Of a stretch of 11,670 nt of DNA, positions 1 to 5,891 are shown in pieces. The stretch spans positions 1 to 11,670 of the forward strand of contig JAJRPT010000003.1 of the NCBI GenBank assembly GCA_024280675.1. The letters are read 5' to 3'. Position 1 is the first letter of the stretch. Every line of letters starts with the position of its first letter. The stretch is from Bacteroidota bacterium (GTDB taxonomy: Bacteria; Bacteroidota; Ignavibacteria; Kapaibacteriales; UBA2268). Position numbers and translations under genes: made by a program. The notes under the pieces were generated by a model, which saw nothing but the letters and a program-made list of their open reading frames with translations, did not search any database and was not told the DNA's origin.

Positions 1-237
1 ATCACTTTCAATCCGCCCACCAAAGAGGACGGCGTAGAAAAAGAAGATCTCTTGCAAAGAGAAGACGACAAAGAAGAAACCGTTCGCCATAGGCTCAAGG
101 TTTACGCCCGGCAAACCGAACCGTTAATCAAATATTACACCGACAAAGGAATAGCCCACCATATCGACGGCACCGGGTCGCTGGAAAATGTTTACGCTCG
201 TATAAAGCAAATTCTAACAAGCGAATCTAAAACTTAG
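1..237 (+). CDS. adk: Adenylate kinase, C-terminal part (5' end outside window)
   Basis: The frame is open from the first base and ends at TAG 235-237, giving 78 residues. It reads ITFNPP, then LLQREDDKEETVRHRL, an ATP-AMP phosphotransferase LID-to-CORE segment, then KVYARQTEPLIKYY and IDGTGSLENVYARI, the usual last helices of adenylate kinase. The enzyme interconverts ATP + AMP and 2 ADP in the cytoplasm. Between NPP and LLQRED the LID is short (TKEDGVEKED) and has no CxxC, so this is the non-zinc type as in E. coli. The Arg residues of RHRL match conserved LID arginines. The N-terminal P-loop is off the window. It converges on the lipoprotein gene to the right with a 32-bp gap in which I see no clear hairpin. 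Confidence 0.93.
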   Translation: MTFNPPTKEDGVEKEDLLQREDDKEETVRHRLKVYARQTEPLIKYYTDKGIAHHIDGTGSLENVYARIKQILTSESKT

Positions 238-269
238 CCAATGCCAAATAATTTCCTTTACTCTTGCGG

Positions 270-782
270 TCACCAATTTAATTCTAGCTCAATCTCTTTT
301 GGGTTAAATGCTTCTTTGACCTGATAATAATCATTTAGATCAATGTTTGTCGAAGAAAACAAATCTTCATCTCCTTGGACAACAACTACTTTCACATCAA
401 AAGTCCCTGGAGTGATAATCCTTGGATCTGTTGGGTGCAAGTTTAAAAACTCAAAATTAACAAAGCCACCCTCATAAGACGCACTCAGTTGAGTTTGATA
501 GGTCACATTGCCATCTAGCTCAGCAAAAGTATATGGCAAGGGCGAATGAGTACCATTGCTCAGAAGATAAAAAAGAACAAAGCCACCGCCTTCGACATGA
601 GCATCTATCTCAGGTGCTACCGCCGAACTCACCCAGACATTATCAGTACCGGTGAGCAAGGCCCAGTCACCAGATATAATCGTGACCTTAAAGCTCGTGG
701 CATCCAAATCATATTGATAGACCACATCATCACCACAAGATGCAAGGAAGAGGGCAACAAAAAGCAAGTAAATGTACTTCAT
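270..782 (-). CDS. Small lipoprotein, tandem paralogue B
   Basis: This is a 170-residue predicted lipoprotein. The first 16 residues form a signal peptide ending in lipobox LASC, with Cys16 as the lipidation site. The mature part has the sequence run W-A-L-L-T-G-T-D-N-V-W, then PEID, then GGFVLFYLLSNGTHSPLPYTF, then YQTQLSASYEGGFVNFEF, and a hydrophobic VKVVVV strand near the end. This order (PLPYT, a gap, an aromatic-rich strand, a V-rich strand) resembles short Bacteroidota lipoproteins, some with collagen-like N-termini; that match is from memory and the function is unknown. It is clearly paralogous to the gene immediately upstream (816-1358), sharing the signal peptide, PLPYTF, ASYEGGFVNFEF and long DNA identities. 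The gap between them is 33 bp, so co-transcription is likely. No Shine-Dalgarno is seen; the upstream region is A/T-rich. Confidence 0.85.
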   Translation of the reverse strand: MKYIYLLFVALFLASCGDDVVYQYDLDATSFKVTIISGDWALLTGTDNVWVSSAVAPEIDAHVEGGGFVLFYLLSNGTHSPLPYTFAELDGNVTYQTQLSASYEGGFVNFEFLNLHPTDPRIITPGTFDVKVVVVQGDEDLFSSTNIDLNDYYQVKEAFNPKEIELELNW

Positions 783-815
783 TTTAGTTTTTTATATTTT
801 AATTAGTATTTATTT

Positions 816-1358
816 TTAATTTACTTGTGCCAAGTTTGAACTTGTGCCAAGTTTGAAAGTGCTGGCAACAGTCTCAAAGTTATTAAGGTCAATACTGCGG
901 GCTAGATTATCATCATCGGCATAAACAACGACCGTTCTCACTTTGTAATTCCTGGGAGGCGGGAGAGGATTGCTTGGGTGGAGATCTAGGAACTCAAAAT
1001 TAACAAAGCCACCTTCATAAGATGCCATTAGCTGAGTTTGGAAAGTTATTCCCTGGTCGAGTTCTGGGAAAGTATATGGCAAGGGCGAGTACGTACTTCC
1101 ATTGATAAGGAAGAATAATACAAAACCTGTTTTCTCAACATTGACATCAACTTCTGGAGCATCTACTGATCTTGCCCAAATATTATCAAAGCCATCAATC
1201 AATGCCCAATCCTCCAAAAGAACATCCACTTCAAAAGAGATTGAATTAAGCCCATATTCAATAGTCGTATATTCCTCTGTAATGTATTGCTCGGTGACGT
1301 ATTTATCCTCACAAGATGCAAGAAAAAGTGCAAGGAAAAGTAAGTAAATGTATTTCAT
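816..1358 (-). CDS. Small lipoprotein, tandem paralogue A, with a reframed C-terminal tail
   Basis: This is a 180-residue predicted lipoprotein with signal peptide and lipobox LASC (Cys16), nearly identical in its leader to the downstream copy at 270-782. After Cys it carries a short tyrosine/glutamate-rich repeat (YVTEQYITEEYTTIEY) absent from the paralogue. The shared core follows: EDWALIDGFDNIW, PEVDVNVEKTGFVLFF, SPLPYTF, FQTQLMASYEGGFVNFEF and a V-rich strand. The last seven residues (SNLAQVN) come from a perfect 17-bp tandem duplication at 824-857 that shifts the frame. With one copy removed, the tail would read KLKINTN and align without gaps to the paralogue's tail. The function is unknown; an outer-membrane-anchored surface protein is likely. 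It follows the Ig-like lipoprotein gene by 78 bp on the same strand. Confidence 0.85.
   Translation of the reverse strand: MKYIYLLFLALFLASCEDKYVTEQYITEEYTTIEYGLNSISFEVDVLLEDWALIDGFDNIWARSVDAPEVDVNVEKTGFVLFFLINGSTYSPLPYTFPELDQGITFQTQLMASYEGGFVNFEFLDLHPSNPLPPPRNYKVRTVVVYADDDNLARSIDLNNFETVASTFKLGTSSNLAQVN
824..857. repeat. Perfect 17-bp tandem duplication
   Basis: CTTGTGCCAAGTTTGAA occurs twice head to tail (824-840 and 841-857) with no mismatch. It lies in the 3' end of the lipoprotein gene 816-1358. Because 17 is not a multiple of three, the second copy changes the reading frame of the protein's tail. The lack of divergence between copies suggests a recent slippage event. Confidence 0.95.
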
Positions 1359-1436
1359 TTTTTTTAATCCCTAGAAATTATTAGTATGATTGTCCCAACG
1401 TAATTATTTTGCAAAAGTTACCAACAGCCTTCGTCT

Positions 1437-3191
1437 TCATTTTTCATTTTCATCTTCCAAAACAATGATAAGATCTTCTTGGTCCCAGCGTTCTTTGACT
1501 TCGAGTGTTTTTTCTATAAAGTAAAATCTTTCCGAGAACTCAAAAGGCATATCATTTCCCTTGTCATAATGTCCATTTCTATTCTCATCGAGAAAAACCC
1601 TTATTTGGTAGCTTCCCGCCACCACCGAATCAAGACTCCAAGCACCTTGTTTTTCTAGGTAAACGCTGTGAGACATTATTTTCTTAGAATTGATAAGTTG
1701 CAGAATAAAAGCCGAATTAGAGTTTGTAGAATCGGCAAGAACCCCAGAGATTTTGCTATACACACTTGGTTTTTTAGTAAAGAAGTCTAGTTTAATTATC
1801 GTGTCACGCAAAAGAGTCGTGTCCCTCGAAGGCGATTTTAGCAATGCCTTATCCTCTCCAAAATATGATTCTACATTTGTCAGGTCGATTCTCAACCTGT
1901 ATCCTTTCTCATATTCGAGTGCTGGGGACAGGAAGTAACTCTTGTTTGAAATATTGCTTGTTTCAGGCTCAATTTCTTTTGGGATGGAATCGAGTGTAAA
2001 AAGTGTAAATGTTGGAGAATTGAGAAGTGCTAAATTAAATTCAAAGCTAATCCGAAGCATTGGGTCAATATTTCTTGCACTATCTTTGAAAGGCAACTTG
2101 GTCAATCCCCCAAGAGCTTTATTTTTGGCAGCAGACGCTTTGAAATACGCAAATGAAAGGTCCTCAGCAATTTTATTTCCCGAGCTGTCGGCAAGGTTCA
2201 GACCAGCTTTAACCATCCAAGTAAGAGACCCATCGAGTGCTTGCTGGGTTATCAACTCTAGCTTATTTCTTTTCTCTTGTGATTCAAAATGGGCAAACTT
2301 CACTTGGATTTCTTTACTTGCCAGCGAATCTTTAATGGTAAAATTACTTGGAATAATACTCAAACTGTCGAGTGATTCAGAAAAAGTAGCGATAATACTT
2401 CTTGCATTTTTTGCATAGGCAGATTGTAATGCGGGCGGGCTTTTGTCTATAATCACGCCCCCAAGTATGCTCGCAAAAGGAATATTAAGGTTTTCATCAT
2501 TGACCGGGAAGTCTTGATTTGCAGAAGAAAACTCATCGATTCCCGCCGAATAAAGCCCATCTCCAAATTTGTCATTAATTGCAATGATTCTATATTTTGC
2601 GGGTTTAAGAGCCTTGAGTGTAAACTCACCGCTTGTGCCACATTGAATTTTATAATCCGGTTTGAGAGAAGTGAAATCGAGTGTATCAGAACTTACTTTA
2701 TCCAGATTATAGGCATAAATAAAAAATCCATCGGGATTCTCACCAAATAATTTCCCAACAATTCTTCCAGAATCTATTTTCGTCCCAGTCGAAAAAATAA
2801 GTGAGAATGCGGTCCTTGGTTTGTTTCCTCTGTGATCTGTGTAATCGGTTCCAAGGCTTACGGCATAAGTGGTGTTTGTGTCTAATTCTTGTACAAAATT
2901 AATTCTTAATCTTCGCCCCCACCACGAGGCTTCGAACCTCAGTTCAGGTTGTATAAAAATATTGCTCGCAACTTTCCCTTTGTTCATATATTTTGAAAAT
3001 AGTAAATCCACGTGTTTCTCTTTGAAATTAATCTGAGACTGGAGCGGATAGATTCCTACTATTTCTGGCGGAATTGTATCTTTTGGACCACCACTTGGAG
3101 GTTTAATCACGGCACAAGAACCAAGCAAGCCAATCCAAATGGCAAGCAAAATGATAAGCAGAGGAAAAATCATATATTTTTGTTTAATCAT
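1437..3191 (-). CDS. Ig-like (SbsA/Big_5-type) domain lipoprotein
   Basis: This is a 584-residue predicted lipoprotein. A hydrophobic leader (residues 7-25) ends in lipobox LGSC with Cys26. The mature start IKPPSGGPKDTIPPEIVGIYP is the hallmark entry to the Bacteroidota Ig-like lipoprotein family. Residues ~40-138 form a Big_5-type Ig domain: HVDLLFSKYM, SWWGRRLRINF, ELDTNTTYAVSLG, DHRGNKPRTAFSLIFSTG. A second, weaker Ig-like stretch starts at DKSPPALQSAYAKN. The C-terminal part has a carboxypeptidase-regulatory-like fold signature (ISGVLAD, SYQIRVFLDENRNGHYDKGN), where the D-x-N-x-N-x-x-x-D run could bind calcium. Its exact role is unknown; family members are envelope-anchored. It is the first gene of the probable lipoprotein operon and is divergent from the YihY gene. 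Confidence 0.88.
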   Translation of the reverse strand: MIKQKYMIFPLLIILLAIWIGLLGSCAVIKPPSGGPKDTIPPEIVGIYPLQSQINFKEKHVDLLFSKYMNKGKVASNIFIQPELRFEASWWGRRLRINFVQELDTNTTYAVSLGTDYTDHRGNKPRTAFSLIFSTGTKIDSGRIVGKLFGENPDGFFIYAYNLDKVSSDTLDFTSLKPDYKIQCGTSGEFTLKALKPAKYRIIAINDKFGDGLYSAGIDEFSSANQDFPVNDENLNIPFASILGGVIIDKSPPALQSAYAKNARSIIATFSESLDSLSIIPSNFTIKDSLASKEIQVKFAHFESQEKRNKLELITQQALDGSLTWMVKAGLNLADSSGNKIAEDLSFAYFKASAAKNKALGGLTKLPFKDSARNIDPMLRISFEFNLALLNSPTFTLFTLDSIPKEIEPETSNISNKSYFLSPALEYEKGYRLRIDLTNVESYFGEDKALLKSPSRDTTLLRDTIIKLDFFTKKPSVYSKISGVLADSTNSNSAFILQLINSKKIMSHSVYLEKQGAWSLDSVVAGSYQIRVFLDENRNGHYDKGNDMPFEFSERFYFIEKTLEVKERWDQEDLIIVLEDENEK

Positions 3192-3258
3192 TAAGTGCTA
3201 AATTATATTTTTTTGCTGTGCTAAACCAATTTATGTTCTTTAGTATAGAAATTAATAA
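3192..3258. promoter_or_regulatory. Divergent intergenic region between lipoprotein operon and YihY gene
   Basis: These 67 A/T-rich bases separate two genes transcribed away from each other, so promoters for both should lie here or overlap the gene starts. I find no exact match to the Bacteroidota TTG / TAnnTTTG promoter pair. The minus strand has the near match TAAATTGG. No Shine-Dalgarno precedes either start. The call rests on gene orientation. Confidence 0.4.
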
Positions 3259-4143
3259 ATGGAAAGAATAAAAAATATCTGGGGTGTCATTTCCCGTATT
3301 TACGAGCAATCCGAACGTGACCATGTTTTCATGCTCGCCTCAGCGCTTGCTTTTAACATCATTCTCTACCAAATCCCTTTGTTTTTGATGACAATATTCA
3401 TAGTCGATTCAGTGGTTGGAGTGGAGAACCTTGCCTTAAATCTCGAATCTCTACTCAAGGAATTTATGCCACCCAGCACTCAGATGTCATCATACATTTC
3501 TTCGATGCTTTCTGAGGCAACGAAAATGGCAAAGCATAGTTCCATCTTTGGTGTGATTGGTATTGTGGTATTGCTTTGGCTATCCGGCTCTCTTGTGAGT
3601 TCAATCCGCCATGGCTTGAACACAATTTTTGGACTTGACCCGACAAAAGTATCTGTATTAAAGCGATTCAAAGATATGTTTTTAGCTTTGCTCTTTACCA
3701 TATTAATATTGCTTTATTCCTATCTTGTTCCATTGATGTCGATGACAGAGTCTCTATTTGAGGGACTTGTACCGCAGTCACTCGAGTGGCTAATGAATAA
3801 TTTATTTGTCAGTGGAACGACTCTTCTTACTTCCTTGGCATTTTTTTACGCAGTCTATAAATTCATACCAGACACTCGTGTGCCACGTCGCCAGCGTATT
3901 TTTGCCACTGTCTCTGCCACTGTATTAATCGAATTATCACGTCATCTTTTTGCATGGTATCTGACATCGCTTTCGGCTTTGGGCAAATTCTATGGAGCTT
4001 ACGTGATAATAGTTTCGATGGCACTTTGGATTTATTATTCTTCACTCCTTATGTTGCTGAGTGCCGAGGGTGCAAAGTATTGGTTTTCCAATTCCTATGT
4101 GAGGCGAACAATGGAGAGGAAATCAAAAGATAGCTTTGAATAA
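3259..4143 (+). CDS. YihY/BrkB-family inner-membrane protein
   Basis: This 294-residue polytopic membrane protein matches the YihY/virulence factor BrkB family (once mislabelled RNase BN). Seen motifs are ASALAFNIILYQIPLFLM in the first membrane helix (~27-50), LWLSGSLVSSIRHGLNTIFG (~106-125), a helix at ~138-160, AFFYAVYKFIPD (~194-205), ELSRHLFAWYL, and GAYVIIVSMALWIYYSSLLMLLSAEGAKY (~245-273), the most conserved family block. About six helices are expected. The molecular function of the family is not settled. The gene stands alone on its strand, divergent from the lipoprotein operon, and its end lies 12 bp from the convergent end of murG. No Shine-Dalgarno is evident upstream of the ATG. 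Confidence 0.92.
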   Translation: MERIKNIWGVISRIYEQSERDHVFMLASALAFNIILYQIPLFLMTIFIVDSVVGVENLALNLESLLKEFMPPSTQMSSYISSMLSEATKMAKHSSIFGVIGIVVLLWLSGSLVSSIRHGLNTIFGLDPTKVSVLKRFKDMFLALLFTILILLYSYLVPLMSMTESLFEGLVPQSLEWLMNNLFVSGTTLLTSLAFFYAVYKFIPDTRVPRRQRIFATVSATVLIELSRHLFAWYLTSLSALGKFYGAYVIIVSMALWIYYSSLLMLLSAEGAKYWFSNSYVRRTMERKSKDSFE

Positions 4144-4155
4144 TAATTCACCCAC

Positions 4156-5256
4156 TCACTTGCCATCCAAATTACCCAGCACATATTCTGCAACAATACC
4201 GCTTGCTTTTTGGTGGCCTAATCTTCGGCATTTATCCCTCATGTCTTGTCTGCTAACTGTGTCACTTGCAAGCCTGCTTATCTGATGCCAAAAACTCTTA
4301 TCCAAATCTTCGTCATAAATAATCTTAGCAGCTTCTTGCTTGTCATAAAACTCAGCATTGAGCTTTTGTTCATTATTCGACGCGCCGGGCATTGGCACAA
4401 GCAGAGACGGAATCCCGCAAGAGATAACCTCGGCACAAGCCGTAGCACCCGAGCGTGACACCACCAAATCAGAAGCCGAGTAAGCCGAGGCCATATCTTC
4501 GATGAACTCATAAATGTGTACATTTTTGGGAATATTCTTAGGCATTGTAAAATTTGAGCCAGTCTGCCAAATAAGCTGAAGGTCTAGTGTTGCAAATCTC
4601 TCAATATTATCGAGAACAACTTTGTTTATCGATCCCGCCCCCAGACTTCCTCCAATAATTAGAACAGTTTGCTTGCCACCCACCAGATTAAATTTCTTTA
4701 GAGAGCTTTCCTTTGACCGCAGATTCAAAATCTGTTTTCTTATTGGATTGCCAGAGATGACGGCTTTTCTTCTTTGGGATTCGGGCAAATATTCCAGTGT
4801 GTCTTGATATGTGGTGAAAATATTTGTTGCACGAGACAGCAAGAATTTATTTGCTTTGCCAAGATTGAAATTTGATTCCATGAGATAAAGAGGAACTTTG
4901 GCCCTTGATGCGGCAAGTCCTGGTGGAACAGAAATATAAGCCCCAGCACAAAGAAGGGCTTTGATATTATTTTGTTTAATCACCCCCTTTGCAATGAGAT
5001 AGGATTGGGCAAGTGACAACGACCATTTTATCATGCGAGTATTTAGTCCAGCAAAGCCAGAGACGGGCATGGAGTGATACTCATATCCCGCTTCTGGGAC
5101 TTTCTTAGACTCAATTCTGTTTCGTGTACCAATGAAAATTGGGTTTACCCTTGGCTCAATCTCAATCATTTTCTGAGCCACCGCCATGGCAGGAAAGAGG
5201 TGTCCCCCAGTCCCACCAGCAGCAAAAAGAATATTAATATTATTATAATCTTTCAT
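4156..5256 (-). CDS. murG: MurG, lipid II-forming N-acetylglucosaminyltransferase
   Basis: This is a 366-residue GT-B glycosyltransferase. MurG transfers GlcNAc from UDP-GlcNAc to undecaprenyl-PP-MurNAc-pentapeptide (lipid I) at the inner face of the cytoplasmic membrane, giving lipid II. Visible motifs are GGTGGH at 14-19 (catalytic loop with His19), MESN at 126-129 where most MurGs have HEQN, SGNPIR at 168-173, GGSLGA at 202-207, and RSGATACAE at 268-276 with Glu276 in the sugar-nucleotide site, followed by NNEQ at 294-297. The length is normal. I chose ATG 5256 because the Rossmann strand NINILFAAGG follows at once. An in-frame ATG at 5301 would add 15 residues encoded by repeat linker. 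The start overlaps the stop of an upstream mini-ORF (TGATG), with no Shine-Dalgarno, so translational coupling is likely. It is the last gene of the run beginning at gmd and lies outside any visible mur/fts cluster. Confidence 0.93.
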   Translation of the reverse strand: MKDYNNINILFAAGGTGGHLFPAMAVAQKMIEIEPRVNPIFIGTRNRIESKKVPEAGYEYHSMPVSGFAGLNTRMIKWSLSLAQSYLIAKGVIKQNNIKALLCAGAYISVPPGLAASRAKVPLYLMESNFNLGKANKFLLSRATNIFTTYQDTLEYLPESQRRKAVISGNPIRKQILNLRSKESSLKKFNLVGGKQTVLIIGGSLGAGSINKVVLDNIERFATLDLQLIWQTGSNFTMPKNIPKNVHIYEFIEDMASAYSASDLVVSRSGATACAEVISCGIPSLLVPMPGASNNEQKLNAEFYDKQEAAKIIYDEDLDKSFWHQISRLASDTVSRQDMRDKCRRLGHQKASGIVAEYVLGNLDGK

Positions 5257-5345
5257 CAGAGAAACACCCGTTCTTGCCAATCCAAAAGTGGCAACTGCCA
5301 CCCACCAGCGGCAAAAAGAATATTTATATTATTATTATTTACCAT
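5256..5345 (-). CDS. 29-codon mini-ORF with a murG-like head (decoy or leader peptide 2)
   Basis: ATG 5345-5343 opens MVNNNNINILFAAGG, almost the same as the MurG N-terminus, then runs into linker (WQLPLLDWQERVFL) and stops at TGA 5258-5256. That stop shares its last base with the murG ATG (TGATG). The ATG lies 89 bp upstream of the true murG start, the repeat period. The frame continues upstream as a 67-codon ORF from 5459, but the ATG homologous to murG is the one given here. It may be translated as a leader coupled to murG or be an unselected by-product of the duplication. The peptide lacks the TGGH loop and cannot be an enzyme. Confidence 0.5.
   Translation of the reverse strand: MVNNNNINILFAAGGWQLPLLDWQERVFL
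5271..5317 (-). promoter_or_regulatory. Nested RNA hairpin in leader unit 2/1
   Basis: This is the second copy of the nested hairpin, exactly 89 bp from the first. The inner stem GUGGC-AGUU-GCCAC (5301-5288) is unchanged. The outer stem pairs UUUUUGCC (5317-5310) with GGCAAGAA (5278-5271). The only change from the first copy turns a U-A pair into U-G, so pairing is kept. The GGCAAGAA arm could alternatively pair with UUUUUGCU in the true murG head with two G-U pairs, enclosing the murG start codon. Confidence 0.38.
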
Positions 5346-5431
5346 ATGAGAAGCATCCATTTTTGCCAATACAAAAGTGGCAACTGCCACCCACCAGCGG
5401 CAAAAAGAATATTTATTTTGTTTTGTGGCAT
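5339..5431 (-). CDS. 30-codon mini-ORF with a murG-like head (decoy or leader peptide 1)
   Basis: ATG 5431-5429 overlaps the TGA stop of the upstream membrane-protein gene (TGATG, shared base 5431). It encodes MPQNKINILFAAGG, a third version of the MurG head, then linker-coded WQLPLLYWQKWMLLIW, and stops at TAA 5341-5339. That stop falls four bases after the ATG of the next mini-ORF (ATGGTAA). This is the position where a coupled murG start would be expected if no repeat existed, so it may mark the ancestral murG start. Translation is unproven. Confidence 0.45.
   Translation of the reverse strand: MPQNKINILFAAGGWQLPLLYWQKWMLLIW
5360..5406 (-). promoter_or_regulatory. Nested RNA hairpin in leader unit 3/2
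   Basis: In the mRNA, arm UUUUUGCC (5406-5399) pairs perfectly with GGCAAAAA (5367-5360), enclosing a second hairpin GUGGC-AGUU-GCCAC (5390-5377). The internal loop is 8 and 9 bases on the two sides. The 5' arm lies inside the murG-like head of mini-ORF 1, so ribosomes reading that ORF would open it. It could act in attenuation or reinitiation control of murG, or simply follow from the repeat. Confidence 0.4.
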
Positions 5432-5853
5432 CAATTAAAGGCAAGAACTGCAAAAACAATAATTAAAATTCCAAGAGCCAACATTATATGCCCAAGTTTT
5501 TTTGCCTTTGCCATAATTTCTCTACCACCGCTGGCCTTTGCTTTTTTAGCATTAATGGATCCTATGACAAATAGCCCAATAAAGATAGCAACGAGTGTTA
5601 GTTTAACATGAAACATGGGAATTGTTGCCATGTGAGACAGGTGGGGCATCATCAAAACAAGACCTGAAAGAACAAGCAGAGTCAGTCCAATCTTCCCCAT
5701 AATCAGCACCCCAAGGCTATTTAGCATAAACTTCTGAGCTTCTTCCTTTTCCATTTTAGATGCCGCCTTGGACAAGAACAACATTGCAAAACCGGCGCCA
5801 ACTCCCATTGCCAATCCAATAAAGTGAGTAATCAACATTATGTCTTTTAACAT
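5431..5853 (-). CDS. Four-helix membrane protein, CopD/DUF2269-like
   Basis: This 140-residue protein has four strong hydrophobic segments: residues ~5-27 (ITHFIGLAMGVGAGFAMLFL), ~47-69, ~82-100 and ~120-139. It opens with a histidine in the first helix (His10, ITHFIGLAMGVGAG) and has FHVKL with His82 before helix 3. That pattern recalls CopD-like and DUF2269-like small membrane proteins with histidines that can bind heme or metal, but I cannot assign it to one family with certainty, and the function is unknown. It starts 38 bp after acpS ends, in the same orientation. Its TGA stop overlaps an ATG (TGATG) that begins the first murG-like mini-ORF, suggesting it was once, or still is, translationally coupled to murG. 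Confidence 0.8.
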   Translation of the reverse strand: MLKDIMLITHFIGLAMGVGAGFAMLFLSKAASKMEKEEAQKFMLNSLGVLIMGKIGLTLLVLSGLVLMMPHLSHMATIPMFHVKLTLVAIFIGLFVIGSINAKKAKASGGREIMAKAKKLGHIMLALGILIIVFAVLAFN

Positions 5854-5891
5854 ATCAACCTTTCGTAAAAAATATAGTTTGTAAAAAAATC

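Larger units (their letters stand above)
5213..5418. repeat. 89-bp imperfect tandem repeat of the murG 5' end plus linker
   Basis: Two full units (5213-5301 and 5302-5390) and a partial third (5391 to about 5418) share a period of exactly 89 bp. On the coding (minus) strand each unit holds a murG-like head ending in AATATTCTTTTTGC and GCTGGTGGG. Between heads lies a ~45-base linker starting TGGCAGTTGCCACTTTTG. By manual alignment the two full units match at about 85% of positions. The first unit includes the true murG start codon. The linker does not resemble murG codons 16-30, so the units are not simply copies of murG coding sequence. Confidence 0.93.

Noticed and set aside
546..806. 86-codon plus-strand ORF over the lipoprotein gene
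   Set aside because: It is antisense to a gene with a clear lipobox and a paralogue; no family signature and no start context.
1437..3191. Frequent CGAGTG words (about six) in the Ig-like lipoprotein gene, considered as an uptake or chi-like signal
   Set aside because: They fall in one gene and fit recurring Thr/Leu-Asp/Glu codon contexts; a genome-wide count would be needed and nothing local supports function.
5257..5301. MurG start at 5301, adding 15 residues (MAVATFGLARTGVSL)
   Set aside because: The extension is encoded by repeat linker, the same linker is read in other frames in the other unit, and MurG proteins begin just before the first beta strand. ATG 5256 also has the stop-start overlap.
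5256..5459. 67-codon minus-strand ORF starting at 5459 and reading through the repeat
   Set aside because: Its first part runs antiparallel to nothing conserved and overlaps the end of the membrane-protein gene in another frame. Only the portion from ATG 5345 matches the MurG head, so the shorter mini-ORF is reported instead.
5288..5611. 107-codon plus-strand ORF across the repeat and membrane gene
   Set aside because: It lies antisense to the membrane protein and the repeat, has no recognisable domain, and its composition is that of a shadow frame.
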